DNA of 64,000 bases from Tetrahymena thermophila SB210 (GCF_000189635.1 NW_002476527.1:62001-126000); one strand, 5' to 3'; positions 1 to 12,640 are shown, counted from the stretch's first letter. Notes: generated by a model from the sequence alone, not told the origin. Translations and numbers: made by a program.

Positions 1-1553
1 AGATCATACCACATTTATTTGCTTTTTCATATAGTGTTTATATTTTTCTAGATTAGCTAGATATCGTATTTTACAAAAGCACTTACTTGCAAACAAGTAG
101 GAAATTAGCTTTACAACCCAATAGATTTATAAATTGACTGTTATGACTCTGATATAGTTAAATATTTATATCCTTTCTCTGTGACGGTATTAAGTTTTTG
201 GACTCTCCTTCCATTAGTATTTCTTAGGCTGTTAAATTTAAGAAAGAAAAAATTAGATTAATGTTTAAATAAATATAAATATGGTTATTACTATGGAGAA
301 CTAAAGCATAGCCATTACTATTGGGAATTTGTTAGAATTTACCTAAAGATTGCTATAATTTATGTATACATTTTATTATAAAATAACAACTAGACTATTG
401 CTACACTTACAATTACACTATTGTTATGCTATTACATTAAAATAGTATCATAAAACAATCCTTTTATTTCAATCAACATATAGAATTGTGAAATAGCAGC
501 TCTTACTCTTATTATCTTAAAAATGTATATATAGTTTATATAAATTTAAAATTCATAAGCTCAAATATATACAGAAATTGCTCAAATCATAGTAGACTAT
601 TTCTTCTTTTTTTGCTACTTATTGATTGTGATAGGAATTATGATTTGCAACTCGTCGAATAAATGTGTAATTTTTATTAAAAACTAGTTATTAAAAATTA
701 TGCCTTCGAAGTTCAAATAGTTAGTTAATGCAAATAAAGTTTCATTTTAAGCTTATTTGAAATGGAAATAAGTTTATAAGAAAATTTTATAAAATTATAA
801 ATTCTTGACAAAATTTAAAAACTATTAAATAAAGTAGTAGAAATAAATCTAATAAATAAAAACTCATTTAAAGATATTAAATTAATAAAAAATTAATAAA
901 AAAGAAGTATTGTTTTAAAATTAAGTTTTAAAAAATGATGATTGCTATATCTCATTTACAAAACCTTAAGGTATGGAGTCTTGCCAAGCATTTTTATGAG
1001 AAAATAGATATATTTTATTAAGTGTGAAGATATATATGCATATATGTAATGTAATACAATATTTTTTTAATTTTTTGTTTGAATGCAATTTATCTAATCA
1101 TTATTTCTTATAAAATTGAAATCAATATATATATTATCTTGTTATCTTCAATTTCTTTAATAATTATATTCTCCTCATACAATACCCCGAAAAAAAGATA
1201 TCTTAAATGACTCCCTCTTTTTCCTAAAATTTTTTAATTTCCGAGTTTCAAATATCTTATAATTTTTTCAATCAAAGTCTACATCTTTCTATTTTCTTCT
1301 TTATTTAGAGACAGATTTAGCAATTTTGAGAAACTTTTATTATCAAGATTATTTTTAAAGTAAAAACTGATGATTTTGCTGAATTTCTTGATATAGATAT
1401 TTGGCATGAAGTTATTCTTGATTTTTGCCTCAATACAAATATTTTTGAAAAGTAATAAAAATAAATATAGAAATATAATTATATAACTCTATTGTTTATA
1501 ATTAATAGGATTATTTATTAAAATAATTCTCAAAAGAATTAAATTTTTGGTGA
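1..1553. other. Intergenic, no gene recognised
   Basis: Very AT-rich sequence with short open stretches but no frame I can tie to a family. The last few hundred bases may hold more of the decayed hAT element, since around 1370-1460 a frame reads plausibly as protein, but I cannot align it. Confidence 0.5.
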
Positions 1554-1740
1554 TTAAATAAACCATCATTTCCATTTTTAAGTAATTTAGCCAGAAATTA
1601 TTTTAGTTTACCTGCTAGCAGTTTTGAATGTGAAAGATTTTTCTCAACTATGAGAAACTTTATCACAAAAAAGCAGAACAAACTAAGTAAAGCTTCTTTT
1701 GTATAACTATTAATTACAGATATTTCAAATAAAGTAACCC
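1554..1740 (+). mobile_element. hAT transposase relic (C-terminal dimerisation region)
   Basis: With ciliate code this reads as a typical hAT-family C-terminal dimerisation segment: a P-F-L-S-N-L-A-R-N-Y start, then LPASSFECERFFSTMRNF, then K-Q-N-K-L-S and a leucine-rich end. The LPASS...ER.FS core is the hallmark of hAT transposases. The frame is closed immediately upstream by a TGA, where the family normally has a Trp-rich stretch, so this is a fragment of a decayed DNA transposon. I saw no terminal inverted repeats or target duplication, so element ends are unknown. A domesticated remnant is possible but nothing supports it. Confidence 0.6.
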
Positions 1741-2127
1741 TTGTATTTTTTTTCTGTATTTTTAAATGTCATAATCTATATGTATTTTACATTATTTTTG
1801 CTGATATACAACCCCTCTCCCCCTTACACAACTGAAACTTTTCAGCTTTTTTTTTAGGATTTAATTACTCATTTAAATTGTGGGTTTTAATTAAAATAAA
1901 TTAGCGCTAATTAAGGAAAACTTACAAGTAAGCAATTCAATGACACCCAATCATTTATTTATTATTTCGATACTAAATCATAATAGATTTGAACAATAAT
2001 TATCTTAGATTTTTAGTAGAATATCAAAAATTTTCTGAAAAAAATTGAAAATAATTTATTTATTTGAATAAATTTGGTACTTTATTTTGATTAATTAATT
2101 AATTAATTATTATTTAATTAAATAACT

Positions 2128-5100
2128 ATACCTTAAGTTAAAATCAAATATAAAGCATTTATTAAAATATGAGTAAATAAGAAATTCAACATTTCAGACT
2201 TTTATAAAATGTTATTTATATTCTTAGATTTACAAGACTAAAGTTATATTTTATAATATTAAAAGTTTCTAAATTCTTCACTTATAGACCATACTAACTT
2301 AGACATAAATCTATAGTAAAATTTATTTATTATTTAAATTTTAATGAAACTTAAATCTTCCAAAATCAAAATTCTACTTATTAATTTTTAATTGTATTAA
2401 TAAATGTTTTATTATTAAATTATTTATTTTATTTTACAAAATATTCTAATTATAGTAACAAGAAAATTAATTTTAAAGATGTTTCTGATTTAAGTTCTGC
2501 TTTAGTAAAATGTACTAACCTTTCAGTTCTGAAGCTTAATTTAGAGTATATTTAATTTAATTTATTGTATTAGGCTAAAATATGGAATGTAGATAAATAT
2601 TAATTATCATTTAATTTATTTTTCTAATTTAACATAAAATAATAATTTTTTATTTTGATAGCTTTTTTAACTTTTTGAACATTTTAATTTATTTCTAAAG
2701 ATTTAATAAACTTTGTCATCAGAGCGCATCAAATTTAGGATAAATGCTATCAAAATGTTCTTAACTCTCATTTTTAGAACTTAATTTATAGTAAATTTTT
2801 AATTATTTAAGCAATTTATTTAATTTTTAGTAGAAATATTAGTTATCTCATCATGATCACTTTTGTTTATTAATTTTTCAATTTTATTCAGTTAATTATT
2901 GTGAAAATAGTCTTTTATTTTAAGTTTTTAATCTTGATATTTTTTTGATATTGACGATTTATTGTTTAACTTTTGAAAAGGAAGAATTAAATTTAAGACT
3001 TGGGATTATCAAATTTAGTAGAAGGAATAGCTAAACTCACAAATCTTTCTACCTTGAATATGATTTTAGGGTACTTATTTCGAAAGTTTATATTAAACTC
3101 ACATTTCAAATAAATAGTATAAATTTTAAACTAAAAATATCTCATTTTAAAATTTTTGAAACAATACAAAAAACATTACTTTTATCAGTATTACTTTTAA
3201 CTAAATAAAACATTTTTTTTCTTAATTGTTAAATTTAAAAGATAGACTTAAATTAGTGACTATGGATTATCAAATTTAGGTACTTAATTAGGAAAATGCA
3301 CTAATCTATCTGTCCTTAAACTGACTTTAACGTAAATTATACTACAATATTTTAAATTTAATTTATTTACTGATATTTATTATAATTAAATTTTTTAATT
3401 AATTTTAAAAGTGGAAATAATATAAGAGATATCGGAATTTCAGGCTTAGGTTTTGGATTAGCAAATTGCATATTACTTACTCAATTAAAAATTTGTTTAG
3501 CGTAAAATCAATAGATTAGCATCTTATTAGAATTTGTCTTTAAATTACAATTTTTTACTTTTTTTTATTTTTTTAATTTTTTACATTTAGAATTCAATAA
3601 ATAATTTGATTAATATTAAAAGATTGAATAAAATTGAATCTTTTGGCACATCTGATTTTGCTTGTGGATTAACAAAATGCACAAATATTTCGACTTTGGA
3701 GCTAAATTTGCAGTAAGTATTTATTTTTTAAATGAAAAAAATTATAATTTTTAATGATTGCTTTTATCAAAAATCATTAAATAATTGTTTTACAATTTTA
3801 AATACCTATTTTTAATAAAATAATGATATTATCATTTATTTTAAAAATTAACTCTAAATTTATTAAATATATTTAAAAGTGGAAATAACATTTAAGATAA
3901 AGGAACATAGGGCTTGAGCTCAGAAATAGCTAAATGCAGTAATCTATCACATTTAAAACTCAATTTAGCGTAAAACTTATTTATTTAATACTATTATAAA
4001 AATTTATTTATTTTTAATTTAATTTCTAAAAAATATTTGTTAAAATTTATAATTTAATTAAAGTTTCAATAATATCTTTCAAGCTGGTGCTTCAGATTTA
4101 GGATAAGGATTATCAAAATTAACAAATCTATCAACTCTAATACTTAATTTAGAGTACTAAAAATTAAATTTTATTTTATCAAGAATTTAATTTACAAAAT
4201 ATTTAATTTTTTTCTTTACAATTATATTAAATTTATTTAATTAAAAATTAAGTTAGAATAAAATTCATAATGCAGGCTTGTCAGAATTATGTTCAGGATT
4301 AGAAAAATGCATCAACCTTTCTAATTTTGTAATCAAATTGGCGTAAACTAATACATTAACTTGACGTTTTCTAAAAAAAATTTTAATTGCTCATTTTAGA
4401 ATTAAATAAAAAAATTTATTTATCTAAATTTATGTATTTTCTTTACTTTTAAAATTATGATCAAGTTTTAATTTTAAAGAATTGTCTATTTTTAAATATA
4501 TTTAATACTTTTAAAAGAGTAAATGAGATTAGTGATTAGGGTGCTTCTAACTTAGGTTTACTAATGTCGAAATTAATTCATATCTAAAATTTAGAAATAG
4601 ATTTGTTGTAATTTAGTTTTTACTTTTTAGTTTTAGATAAAGAAAAAATAATTTAATATTTACTTTAAAATATACATTAAGAAAATACAAAAAAACTTTC
4701 ACATAATGAACAAAATAGTTTTTTGAAATAAATTTAGCATAATTATATATTTTTTAACTTAGATTTAATTAAATTGGTGAATAAGGTGTTTCTGATTTAA
4801 TGTCTGGATTAGTCTAATGTACCAAGCTATAGCATCTACTAATTGATTTAGGGTAAAATAATATATTGTATTTTATAAGCTAAGGTAGTTTATGTTTAAA
4901 TAATATAAATTTGAACTTATTTTATATCTACCAAATTTATTTTAAGCATTTTTATTGTAAATTTTATTACATTTTTTTTAAATTTGTTTTATGAAATTAA
5001 AATCTAAGTGAAAATAGAATTCGTGATACAAGTGTTCTTTTATTAGGTCAATATTTACCTAAATTTGTTTATCTTTAAACTCTGTATCTTGATTTAAGGT

Positions 5101-5960
5101 AAATTAAACTTTAAAAAACTGAATTTAATGGTTAAATTTAAGGATAAGATAACATAAAAAATTATTGTATTAAATGATATCATTAATATCTTAATAATAT
5201 TTGTAAAAATTATTTTTAATTAATGAAGGGGAAACAAGATTTCAAAAGCTTCCATTAAATAGTTTGAATCTCATATGTTTAAAATAATCAGGCTAGCTTG
5301 TTATTATCTTTATTATAAACGAGTTCAATCAGAAAGTGATTCAGAAGAGAATTTAGAAGATGAAGATGAAGATGAAGAAGAAGAAGAAGAAGAAGAAGAA
5401 GAAAAAGATAGTGAAGAAAATGAAGAATAGGTATAAAGTGAAGAAGAAATTGAAAAATATGATAGCTAAGAAGAATATGATGATGGAAGTCTTAAAAAAA
5501 TTGAAGTAATAGGAAAAAAAGACAATTATGATGAAGTATTGTAGAATAAAAGATGCTTAATGTATGTTGCTAATAAATTTTAAAACGATTTACCATAAAA
5601 TGATATTTTTTAATATTAGGGATGAGGAAAGTAGTTAATCGAATTAATTAGATGATATTTTCTAGTAATATAAAATTAAATATTTTTAAAAGTAACTCAT
5701 AAATATTTCAAAATAAATTAATAAATAGTGATTGATTGATTACAATTGGCGACTTACTTAATATCTTCAAATATAAGATAATAAATAAATATTGAAAATA
5801 CTATATTGAAGAAGATTTTTTAAGATCAACTAATTAGTGTCATTTAAGTTGCAATTATTTATTTTTATTTAACATATTTTGATAATTATTGTATTAAAAT
5901 AAAATAAAAAATATTAGAAAATATATTTTTTTGGGTAAACTAAATAAATATCGATCAATA
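2128..5960. repeat. Segmental duplication, copy A (LRR gene block)
   Basis: About 3.8 kb that recurs, exons and introns alike, at roughly 8431-12400. Similarity begins at a shared block just upstream of the LRR exons (CCTTAAGTTAAAATCAAATA) and fades in the AT-rich sequence after the gene. Exons are almost identical, while introns differ by many small insertions and deletions. Confidence 0.85.
2209..5625 (+). CDS. Leucine-rich repeat protein A with acidic tail
   Basis: Fourteen exons read as one protein of about 527 residues: 2209-2315, 2456-2545, 2701-2790, 2981-3070, 3242-3331, 3412-3501, 3623-3712, 3880-3969, 4064-4153, 4253-4342, 4518-4607, 4763-4852, 5009-5098 and 5229-5625. The twelve internal exons are each exactly 90 nt, in the same phase (one leading base, two trailing), and each encodes one 30-residue repeat of the form N-x-I-x-D-x-G-x-S-x-L-x-x-x-L-x-K-C-T-N-L-S-x-L-x-L-x-L. 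The last exon gives a basic aromatic stretch (RLACYYLYYKR) followed by a long Glu/Asp run. This resembles the large LRR families of ciliates; partner and function are unknown. The ATG at 2209 is the first in frame, but the frame stays open upstream to a CAG acceptor-like site, so a 5' exon may be missing. Confidence 0.8.
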
Positions 5961-6510
5961 AATTTCATTTTCAATAAATATAAATACATAGATATAAATT
6001 AAAATGGTGATTCTATATTAAAAATTTTTAAGTTTTAATTTTGATAATTAAATAAATTATAAAAAAAATCAAATCTATTTAAATCTTCAAAAAACAGAAA
6101 GAAAAAAAAATTTATTTTTAAAGTAATAAAAAAATATTGTTATTATGATAAAAATTTAAGTAATTTGATAAAATGACCAAAAAGAGACAGTAAAGGCTTA
6201 ATTTTCTTTTAAATATTAATAATTCTGTTAACAGTAATTTAAAAAAAAAAATAATTTTTTATAATTTTTTATATTTAGTTTTTTAGTTTTGGATGATTTG
6301 AAATATAAAATATTGATTGATAGTCTAATTAAAGATTTTGATTTAGATTCATCAAATATTTCTTTTGTGGTAAATTTAATAGTTCTTTAAATCGAGGAAC
6401 TGCAAAAGTATTATTTATATTTGACTGTAGAAGATATTTTTTAGTTATTAAAAATTATTGTTTAAAAGAGATTACATATTAATTAGTGCGTTTAAATACG
6501 ATTAATTTTC
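5732..6510. other. Intergenic after LRR gene A
   Basis: AT-rich and without a recognisable gene. The first part still resembles the sequence after gene B. In copy A the frame that continues gene B's tail stays open to a TGA at 5729-5731. Confidence 0.5.
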
Positions 6511-6780
6511 GTTAAAAATGTATGTAATACTAGATATTGTCAACATAAGGTGGAGATTTAGAATAGGTATCCCTGATAAGTATATTAAATTAATTAATTA
6601 GTTCATATAAAAATGAGTTAAAAATTTATGTAATACTAGATATTTTCAAACATAAGGATGCGATTTAGAATAGGTATTCCTGATAGTTTTATTAATTAAA
6701 TTAATTAGGGTTAAAAATTGTCATACATAAGGAGGTGATTTACATACAATAGGTAATCCTGATAAGCTTATTGATTATAT
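6511..6780. repeat. Three-unit tandem repeat, about 100 bp per unit
   Basis: Three imperfect copies of a unit containing TATGTAATACTAGATATT, then CATAAGG, then GATTTAGAATAGGTAT, then CCTGATAAG, starting near 6511, 6611 and 6710; the third is shorter. No frame is open through all three, so it is not obviously coding. It lies just upstream of the membrane-protein gene and could include regulatory sequence, which is only an inference. Confidence 0.65.
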
Positions 6781-6927
6781 TAGCTATATTAATTTAAAAC
6801 TCTATCAAGATATTATTATATTTAAATCATATTATTAATTAGGAAATATCAATATACAAAGTATAAGTACTTTTCAAAGAAGATACAAGCTTGCTAAATA
6901 ACTAAATTTCTTTCTTCTAGAACATCA

Positions 6928-8073
6928 ATGATAGATTATCTTATAATAATAGCTAAATGTATGTTTTTAATGACTTGGTTTTTTCTTATTCTATTTGCCA
7001 ATATCTTAATGTTAAGTGGAAAATCGCGTTTTAAAAATAATTGGCTTGTAAATTCGCTTTGCATTTTAGCTTCTTTTATTCACACATCTTCTAGTATTCT
7101 ACTAAAAGTTTAAATATGTTATTTGTTTGCTCAGTAACAGAGTTTATTAGTTTTGATCATGGAACTACCTCTCTTGATTGTTGCAGTTTTTAACTATATT
7201 TAAATTAAAAATTTTTACTTGACTATGATGAGTTGGGCTTTACATTATATTCAATACGATATTTTTACTATATCACCTAGATGTTATCCTTAAAATCTTG
7301 TAATTTTATATACGGGATCAGGTTTTCTCTACCAACAGGTCTGGATTATGTTTATGATAAAGGTTTATTAAACTTTAATCTATGTAATTATATTACTGAG
7401 CGGTAGGACTAGTAATGAAAGCGATGATGATGAAATAATTCTTACATTTGCTATTGTAAGCTGCTCTATCTTTTTAATTTAGTTGTATTTTAATTATGTT
7501 TACAAACAAACTTTCGATATTCTTTCCTATCAGAAGCTAAAGAAATTGATATATAATGAAAAGACAAAAAAGTAAATAGCTGAATTGTAGAATGTCAAAA
7601 CAATTTACATTTGCTTTGATTAACAAAATGCTAGTGATCAAGAGTGCCAAGAACTCATATAGGCTTGCTTTTACTAATTCTAAAATTGCGAAATAATTTC
7701 AAATTTTATATAAAGAATTGAGTCAAAGAATGGGCACTAAAAAATTGAAATAATAGAAAGCAACTATTTAAATCTAGTCGAAAAGAGTCTTTATAAATCT
7801 TAGTTTGCTAACAAAATAAAAAAAATTAATTTTTTTAATTAATTTGATGCAAATTAGCTAACTTAAGCTTTAATTAGTAGTGGAAATATTGTTAATTTTA
7901 AATTAAAACATTTTAATTAAAATCAAGTTCAGAATGAACAAAAATTAGCTATTGAATATCTTAAAATAGTCAAAAATTATGAAGTTTTTCAATTAAGTGT
8001 TTTAGTATACTATAAACACATTTCTTAATATTAAACATACAATCCAAATTTGATCCTTGATTTGTATCTTTGA
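6928..8073 (+). CDS. Multi-pass membrane protein with receiver-like C-terminal end
   Basis: A single exon of 381 codons with ciliate code. The N-terminal half holds several strongly hydrophobic segments (about residues 2-30, 38-60, 70-100, 120-160 and 175-195), followed by a cytosolic Lys/Gln/Asn-rich half. The end reads as a decayed response-regulator receiver: Asn-Gln-Lys-Leu-Ala-Ile-Glu-Tyr-Leu-Lys, then PNLILDLYL directly before the TGA. In active receivers this last motif carries the phospho-acceptor Asp and continues to P-x-MDG. A frame reading EMDGIQQDAIQKFR lies only 40-50 nt downstream (8115-8200), but I found no intron that joins it cleanly. It may therefore be a truncated relative of hybrid-kinase proteins. 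It sits between the two LRR gene copies. Function unknown. Confidence 0.7.
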
Positions 8074-8430
8074 ATTATCAAAATTTTTATATTATTTTTA
8101 AGTAATTCATAATTGTTGAGATGGATGGTATATAGCAAGATGCCATTCAAAAATTCCGTAGTTTGCATGAGACTTATTATGAAATAGATTTTTATATTTT
8201 ATAATAGAATTATAATTAATTATAATTTAATTTATTATAATTTCAAAAATAATAATTTTTTTACATCAAAAATTTTAAATTTAGTTAAATTTGAAATAAT
8301 TATTTTCCTAATATCCTTAAATATGAGTATATTTTTAAATTTATATTTGTTATTTTTATATCTGAAAAAAATTAAAAATAATTTATTTCTTTTAATAAAA
8401 TTGGTGTTTTGATTAATTAACAATTATTCA

Positions 8431-11400
8431 ATACCTTAAGTTAAAATCAAATATAAAGCATTTATTAAAATATGAGTAAATAAGAAATTCAACATTTCAG
8501 ACTCTTAAAAAAGGTTATTGTCATTCTTAGATTTTAAAGACTAAAATTATATTTTATTATATTAAAAGTTTCTAAATTCTTCACTAACAGACCATACTAA
8601 CTTAGACATAAATCTTTAGTAATTATTTATTATTTCTTTTATTATAATTTAAATTTTAATGAAACAAACTTAAATCTTCCTAAATCCAAATAACTAACTA
8701 TTTATTAATTTTTTAATTTTATTAATAAAGGTTTTATTATTAAATTATTTATTTTATTTTACAATATATTCTAATTACAGTAACAAGAAAATTAATTTTA
8801 AAGATGTTTCTGATTTAAGTTCTGCTTTAGTAAAATGCACTAACCTTTCAGTGCTGAAGCTTAATTTAGAGTATATTTAATTTAATTTATTGTATTAGGC
8901 TAGAATATGAAATGTAGATAAATATTAATTATTATTTAATTTATTTTTCTATTTTAACATTTAATAATACAATTTTATTTTGATAGCTTTTTTAAATGAA
9001 CATTTTAATTTATTCCTAAAGATTTAATAAACTTTGTCATCAGAGCGCATCAAATTTAGGATAAATGCTATCAAAATGTTCTTAACTCTCATTTTTAGAA
9101 CTTAATTTATAGTAAATTTTTAATTATTTATTAATTATTAAAAAAATTTATTTAATTTTTAGTCAGTTATCTCATCATAATCATTTTCGCTTATTTTTTT
9201 TTTTTCAAATTCAATTAATTATTATGGAAATAGTCTTTTATTTTAAGTTTTTAATCTTGATATTTTTTGATATTGATGATTTATTGTTAAACTTTTGAAA
9301 AGGTAGAATTAAATTTAAGACTTGGGATTATCAAATTTAGTAGAAGGAATAGCTAAACTCACAAACCTTTCTACCTTGAAAATGATTTTAGGGTACTTAT
9401 TTAGATGATTTATATTAAACTCACATTTCAAATAAATAGCATAAATTTTAAATAATGATGGTAAAAAGCTCTTTGAGAGTTAATCGTTACAAAATATTCA
9501 CTTGGCTTAATTTTAAACTAAAAATATCTGATTTTTAAATTTTAGAAACAATAAAAAATAAACATTACTTTTATCAGTATTACTTTTAACTAAATAAAAC
9601 ATTTTTTTTCTTAATTGTTTTATTTAAAAGATAGACTTAAATTAGTGACTATGGACTATCAAATTTAGGTACTTAATTAGGAAAATGCACTAATCTATCT
9701 GTACTTAAACTCACTTTAACGTAAGTTACATACAATATTTTAAATTTAATTTATTTACTGATATTTATTATAATTAAATTTTTTAATTAATTTTAAAAGT
9801 GGAAATAATATAAGAGATATCGGAATTACAGGCTTAGGTTTTGGACTAGCAAATTGCATATTACTTACTCAATTAAAAATTTGTTTAGCGTAAAATCAAT
9901 AGATTAACATCTATTATTAGAATTTGTCTTTAAATTACAATTTTTTACTATATTTTATTTTTTAAATTTTTTACATTTAGAATTCAATAAATAATTTGAT
10001 TAATATTAAAAGATTGAATAAAATTGAATCTTTTGGCACATTTGATTTTGCTTGTGGATTAACAAAATGCACAAATATTTCGACTTTGGAGCTTAACTTG
10101 CAGTAAGTATTTATTTTTAAAAAGAAAAAAATTATAATTTCTAATTTTTATCTAAAATCGTTAAATAAAATAATTGTTTTAAAGTATTAAATACCTATTT
10201 TTAATAAAATAATGACATTATCATATATTTAAAAAATTAACTCTAAATTTATTAAATATATTTAAAAGTGGAAATAGCATTTAAGATAAAGGAACATAAG
10301 GCTTGAGCTCAGAAATAGCAAAATGCATTAATCTATCACATTTAAAACTCAATTTAGCGTAAAAATTATTTATTTAATACTATTATAAAAATTTCTTTAT
10401 TTTAAGTTTAATTTCTAAAAAATTTTGTTAATATTTATAATTTTAATTAAAGTTTCAATAATATCTTTCAAGCTGGTGCTGCAGATTTAGGATAAGGATT
10501 ATCAAAATTAACGAATCTATCAACTCTAAAACTTAATTTGGAGTACTATATTTATTATATTTATTTAAATTTTATTTTATCAAGAATTTAATTTACAAAA
10601 TATTTAATTTTTTTTTAACAAGTGTTTAAAATTTATTTTATTAAAAATTAAGTTAGAATAAAATTCATAATGCAGGCTTGTCAGAATTATGTTCAGGATT
10701 AGAAAAATGCATCAACCTTTCTAATTTTGTAATCAAATTGGCGTAAACTAATACATTAACTTTACATTTTCTACAAAAAAACTTTAATTGATCATTTTAT
10801 AATGAAAAAAAAAAATTTATTTGTCTAAATTTATGATTTTCTTTACTTCTAAAATTATGATCAAGTTTTAATTTTAAAGAATTGTCTACTTTTAAATAAA
10901 TTTAATATTTTTAAAAGAGTAAATAAGATTAGTGATAAGGGTGCTTCTAAATTAGGTTAACTAATGTCGAAATTAATTCATATCTAAAATTTAGAAATAG
11001 ATTTGTTGTAATTTTAGTTTATTATTTTATTAGTTTTAGATAAAGATATAAAGATAAAAATAATTTAATATTTAATTTAAAATATAAATTAAGAAAATAC
11101 AAAAAACTTTCACAAAATGAATAAATAGTTATTTGAAATAAATTTAGCATAATTATATATTTTTTAACTTAGACTTAATTATATTGGTGAAAAAGGTGTT
11201 TCTGATTTAATGTCTGGATTAATCTAAATTACCAAGCTATAGCATCTACGAATTGATTTAGGGTAAAATAATATATTCTATTTTATAAGCTAAGGTAGTA
11301 TATATTTAAATAATATAAATTTGAACTTATTTTATGTCTGTCTACCAAATTTATTTTAAGCATTTTTATCTTAAATTATATTAAATTATTTTTTAATTTT

Positions 11401-12400
11401 TTTTATGAAATTAAAATCTAAGTGAAAATAGAATTCGTGATACAAGTGTTCAATTATTAGGCCAATATTTACTAAAATTTGTTTATCTTTAAACTCTGTA
11501 TCTTGATTTAAGGTAAATTAAACTTTGCAAAAACCGAATTTAATGATTTAAATTTAAGGATAAGATATCATAAAAAATTATTGTTTTCAATGATATCATT
11601 AATATCCTAATAATATATGTAAAAATATTTTTAATTAATCAAGGGGAAACAAGATTTCAAAAGCTTCTATTAAATAGTTTGAGTCTCATATGTTTAAAAT
11701 AATCAGGCTAGCTTATTATTAGCTTTATTATAAACGTGTTCTACCATAAAGTGATTAAGAATAGCGTTTAGAAGAAGAAGAAGAATTAAGTGATGAACAA
11801 GAAGAAGAAGAGGAAGAAAATGAATAATAAGTATATAGTGAAGAAGAAATTGTAAAATATGATAGCTAAGAAGAATATGAATATGAAAGTCTTAAAGAAA
11901 TTGAAGAAATAGGAAAAAATGACAAATATGATGAAGTATTGTAAAATAAAAGATGTTAAATGTAGGTTATTAATAAATTAGAAGTTAAAACGATTTACCA
12001 TAAAATGATATTTTTTAATATTAGGGATGAGGAAAATAGTTAATCCAATTAATTAGATGATATTTTCTAGTAATATAAAATTAAATATTTTTTAAAGTAA
12101 CTCATAAATATTTTAAAATAAATTAATAAATAGTGATTGATTGATTGATTAAAATTGGCCACTTACTTTCTATCTTCAAATATATGATAATAAATAAATA
12201 TTGAAAATACTTTATTGAAGAAGATTTTTTACTAATTAGTGTCATTTAAGTTGTAATTATATATTTTATTTAATATATTTTGATAATTATTGTTGGTTGG
12301 TTGGTGTATTAAAATAAAATAAAAAATATTAGAAAATATATTTTTTTTTGAGTAAACTAAATAAATAAATTTTATCTTCAATAAATATAAATGCATAGAT
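8431..12400. repeat. Segmental duplication, copy B (LRR gene block)
   Basis: Second copy of the block at 2128-5960, in direct orientation, about 6.3-6.4 kb downstream. It differs from copy A by intron length changes, a TTGG-repeat insertion near 12292-12304 and a 5-nt difference in the last exon. Confidence 0.85.
8512..12136 (+). CDS. Leucine-rich repeat protein B with acidic tail
   Basis: Paralogue of LRR gene A. Exons: about 8512-8618, 8781-8870, 9022-9111, 9303-9392, 9631-9720, 9800-9889, 10013-10102, 10269-10358, 10453-10542, 10653-10742, 10918-11007, 11173-11262, 11423-11512 and 11644-12136. All twelve repeat exons again measure 90 nt with unchanged phase, although introns differ from A (238 against 171 nt before the fifth exon). 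That is the pattern expected if the protein is under selection. The codon aligned with gene A's first ATG is AGG here, and the frame is open upstream to a TGA, so the true start must lie in an unrecognised 5' exon, or the 5' end was lost. Relative to A, 5 extra bases in the last exon shift the tail into a frame ending S-Q-S-N-Q-L-D-D-I-F and beyond, with the stop at 12134-12136. Confidence 0.75.
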
Positions 12401-12640
12401 AGATATAAATTAAAATGGAGATTCTATGTTAAAAATTAATTTTAAGTATTAATTTTGATAAATTTCTTGTTTTAATGATAACCCGCATAAATTTGAAAAA
12501 TATTGAATATTGTATTTGAACACTTTTAAACTATATATATTATTATATTATATTAAATTTATGAATTTTTTTAAATAGTGATTTTACTTACTTAATTTTT
12601 CATAAATATTTTAATATATTTTTTCATTTTAAAGTAAACA
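12137..12640. other. Intergenic
   Basis: AT-rich; the first part is the tail of duplication copy B. No gene seen. Confidence 0.5.

Noticed and set aside
5340-5440. GAA-rich run as a microsatellite
   Set aside because: It lies in frame in the acidic tail of LRR gene A and is shared, in shorter form, with gene B, so it is coding.
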